Below, one piece after another: positions 5,439-6,619 of a stretch of DNA of 6,619 nucleotides. This DNA comes from JBKBXU01 sp046313675. GTDB lineage: Bacteria; Bacteroidota; Bacteroidia; Cytophagales; Cytophagaceae. The position numbers were made by a program, and so were the translations under genes. The stretch spans positions 1 through 6,619 of the forward strand of contig JBKBXU010000270.1 of NCBI GenBank assembly GCA_046313675.1, read 5' to 3'. The notes beneath the pieces are model-generated. The model had not been told where the DNA came from. It worked only from the letters and a program-made list of their open reading frames with translations, and made no database searches. Numbering within the stretch: position 1 is the first letter of the stretch; each line of letters starts with the position of its first letter.

Positions 5439-6619
5439 GTGGGAACACTTCGGAACAAACATTATATTTTGCTTGCAATAGCCTCAGGGCTTCTGTTGAG
5501 CATTTCCTGGCCAACCTTGCCATTAGGAATGTTACTGCATGTTGCATTTCTTCCCCTCTTGCTGATCAATGAATCCTTAATCCGGTCGGGTATTAAGAAG
5601 TCGGGAAGCAGGTTCTTTTTGTACGCTTACCTGGCTCTGTTCATCTGGAATGTACTTACGACCTGGTGGGTATATAATTCTACGGCTGTTGGCGGCATTT
5701 TAGCCATGTCCCTCAATGCTTTGTTGATGAGTGTGCCAATGGTTCTATTTCATCATACCCGCCGGCTTGCCGGAAGAGGCATTGGCCTTGCTTCTTTTTT
5801 GATTTATTGGATTGGTTTTGAATATATACATATGAACTGGGATCTTAGCTGGTCATGGTTAACGCTTGGAAATGGCTTTGCGTCCACGCCTTCTCTGGTT
5901 CAATGGTATGAGTATACGGGTGTTTTTGGAGGTAGTATATGGGTTGTGGCTGGTAATATTCTGATCTTTATTCTTCTAGAAGGCTTGTTTCTTAAGAAGA
6001 AGGCCTCAAAAGCCTCTGTGATTTCATCTTTTGCCTGGATTATTGTTCCTGTAGCCTTTTCATTTATAATTTATACTAATTATGAAGACCAGGGTGAAGA
6101 AGTAGAGGTGGTGGTTATACAGCCGAACATTGATCCTTATGAGGAAAAGTTTGCCGGTACGCCTGACTTTATTCCTTATCCACAGCAGCTGGATCGGCTT
6201 ATACGTCTTACTCAATCAAGCATAAGTCCAAATACGACTTTTGTCTTATGGCCTGAGACAGCTTTACCTTCGGGATATGATGAACCTTATATCGAAGAGT
6301 ATTCTATGATTCAGGATATTGTGGAGTTAACCAAGACAAACAGCCGACTTTCGGTAATTACTGGTTTGGATACACACAAATTTTATGAGGAACGTGAAAC
6401 GGCTACTGCCCGCTATTCTGAAGGGGTAGGCTATTACGATTCTTTTAATACAGCTTTTCTTGTGAATGATAAGCAGGAAACGGCTATTTATCATAAATCA
6501 AAACTGGTACCGGGGGTTGAAACCATCCCTTCTTTTTTATCAAACTTTGCCATTGACCTGGGTGGTACTGTGGGTAGCCTGGGTGTTCAGAAAAACCGGA
6601 CGGTTTTCTTTAATAGTGC
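5439..6619 (+). CDS. lnt: Apolipoprotein N-acyltransferase, N-terminal ~393 residues (3' end outside window)
   Basis: Lnt transfers an acyl chain from phospholipid to the N-terminal cysteine of diacylated lipoproteins in the inner membrane, the last step of lipoprotein maturation. The first ~215 residues carry several hydrophobic segments, including YILLAIASGLLLSISWP, LALFIWNVLTTWWVY with the Lnt-typical TTWW, WDLSWSWLTLGNGFA, and the segment before FSFIIYTNY. The nitrilase-type domain begins near residue 220 (VEVVVIQPNIDPYEEKF). Glu273 in LWPETALP and Lys353 in YHKSKLVPGVE match the catalytic Glu267 and Lys335 of E. coli Lnt, and Glu361 matches its Glu343. The catalytic cysteine lies beyond the window. 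No in-frame ATG precedes the first membrane segment. GTG at 5439 gives MGTLRNKHYILLA, a typical Lnt start. An in-frame GTG at 5361 would add 26 hydrophilic residues and is less likely. Confidence 0.93.
   Translation, partial: MGTLRNKHYILLAIASGLLLSISWPTLPLGMLLHVAFLPLLLINESLIRSGIKKSGSRFFLYAYLALFIWNVLTTWWVYNSTAVGGILAMSLNALLMSVPMVLFHHTRRLAGRGIGLASFLIYWIGFEYIHMNWDLSWSWLTLGNGFASTPSLVQWYEYTGVFGGSIWVVAGNILIFILLEGLFLKKKASKASVISSFAWIIVPVAFSFIIYTNYEDQGEEVEVVVIQPNIDPYEEKFAGTPDFIPYPQQLDRLIRLTQSSISPNTTFVLWPETALPSGYDEPYIEEYSMIQDIVELTKTNSRLSVITGLDTHKFYEERETATARYSEGVGYYDSFNTAFLVNDKQETAIYHKSKLVPGVETIPSFLSNFAIDLGGTVGSLGVQKNRTVFFNS

Overview
The window looks like a piece of a Bacteroidota chromosome, probably a Cytophagales-type marine or soil bacterium. 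This is inferred from the AT-rich DNA, the general lack of strong Shine-Dalgarno sites, short lipoproteins with Bacteroidota-like signal peptides, and hairpin repeats of a style common in that phylum. The species cannot be read from the sequence.

Left part (1-2742): a tightly packed plus-strand restriction-modification operon. It starts inside the C-terminal end of a DNA (cytosine-5) methyltransferase. An ATGA stop/start overlap leads into a 479-residue protein with a C-terminal PD-(D/E)XK nuclease core of the DUF3883 type. A 31-base overlap then leads into a complete second cytosine-5 methyltransferase of 346 residues. Two C5 methyltransferases around one nuclease suggest a Type II system, possibly with an asymmetric recognition site so that each enzyme protects one strand.

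Junction (2739-3365): a fourth gene starts by another ATGA overlap, but only about 81 residues look like real protein. After that the reading frame runs into a non-coding block (about 2985-3244) containing five short hairpins, each with a three-base loop. This resembles a Bacteroidota REP/RAYT-type repeat. The block appears to have cut the fourth gene short and to mark the edge between the defence operon and ordinary chromosomal genes. A 17-base AT-rich palindrome follows, and then the next gene.

Right part (3366-6619): a membrane-anchored CrtC/AttH-like (lipocalin-type) protein on the plus strand faces two small lipoprotein genes on the minus strand. One of these is a Kazal-type protease inhibitor; the other has no recognised function. 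A perfect 12-base inverted repeat lies between the two lipoprotein genes. Divergent from the second lipoprotein is lnt (apolipoprotein N-acyltransferase), which runs off the window end before its catalytic cysteine. Lnt adds the third acyl chain to lipoproteins, so both neighbouring lipoproteins are plausible substrates, as any lipoprotein of the cell would be.
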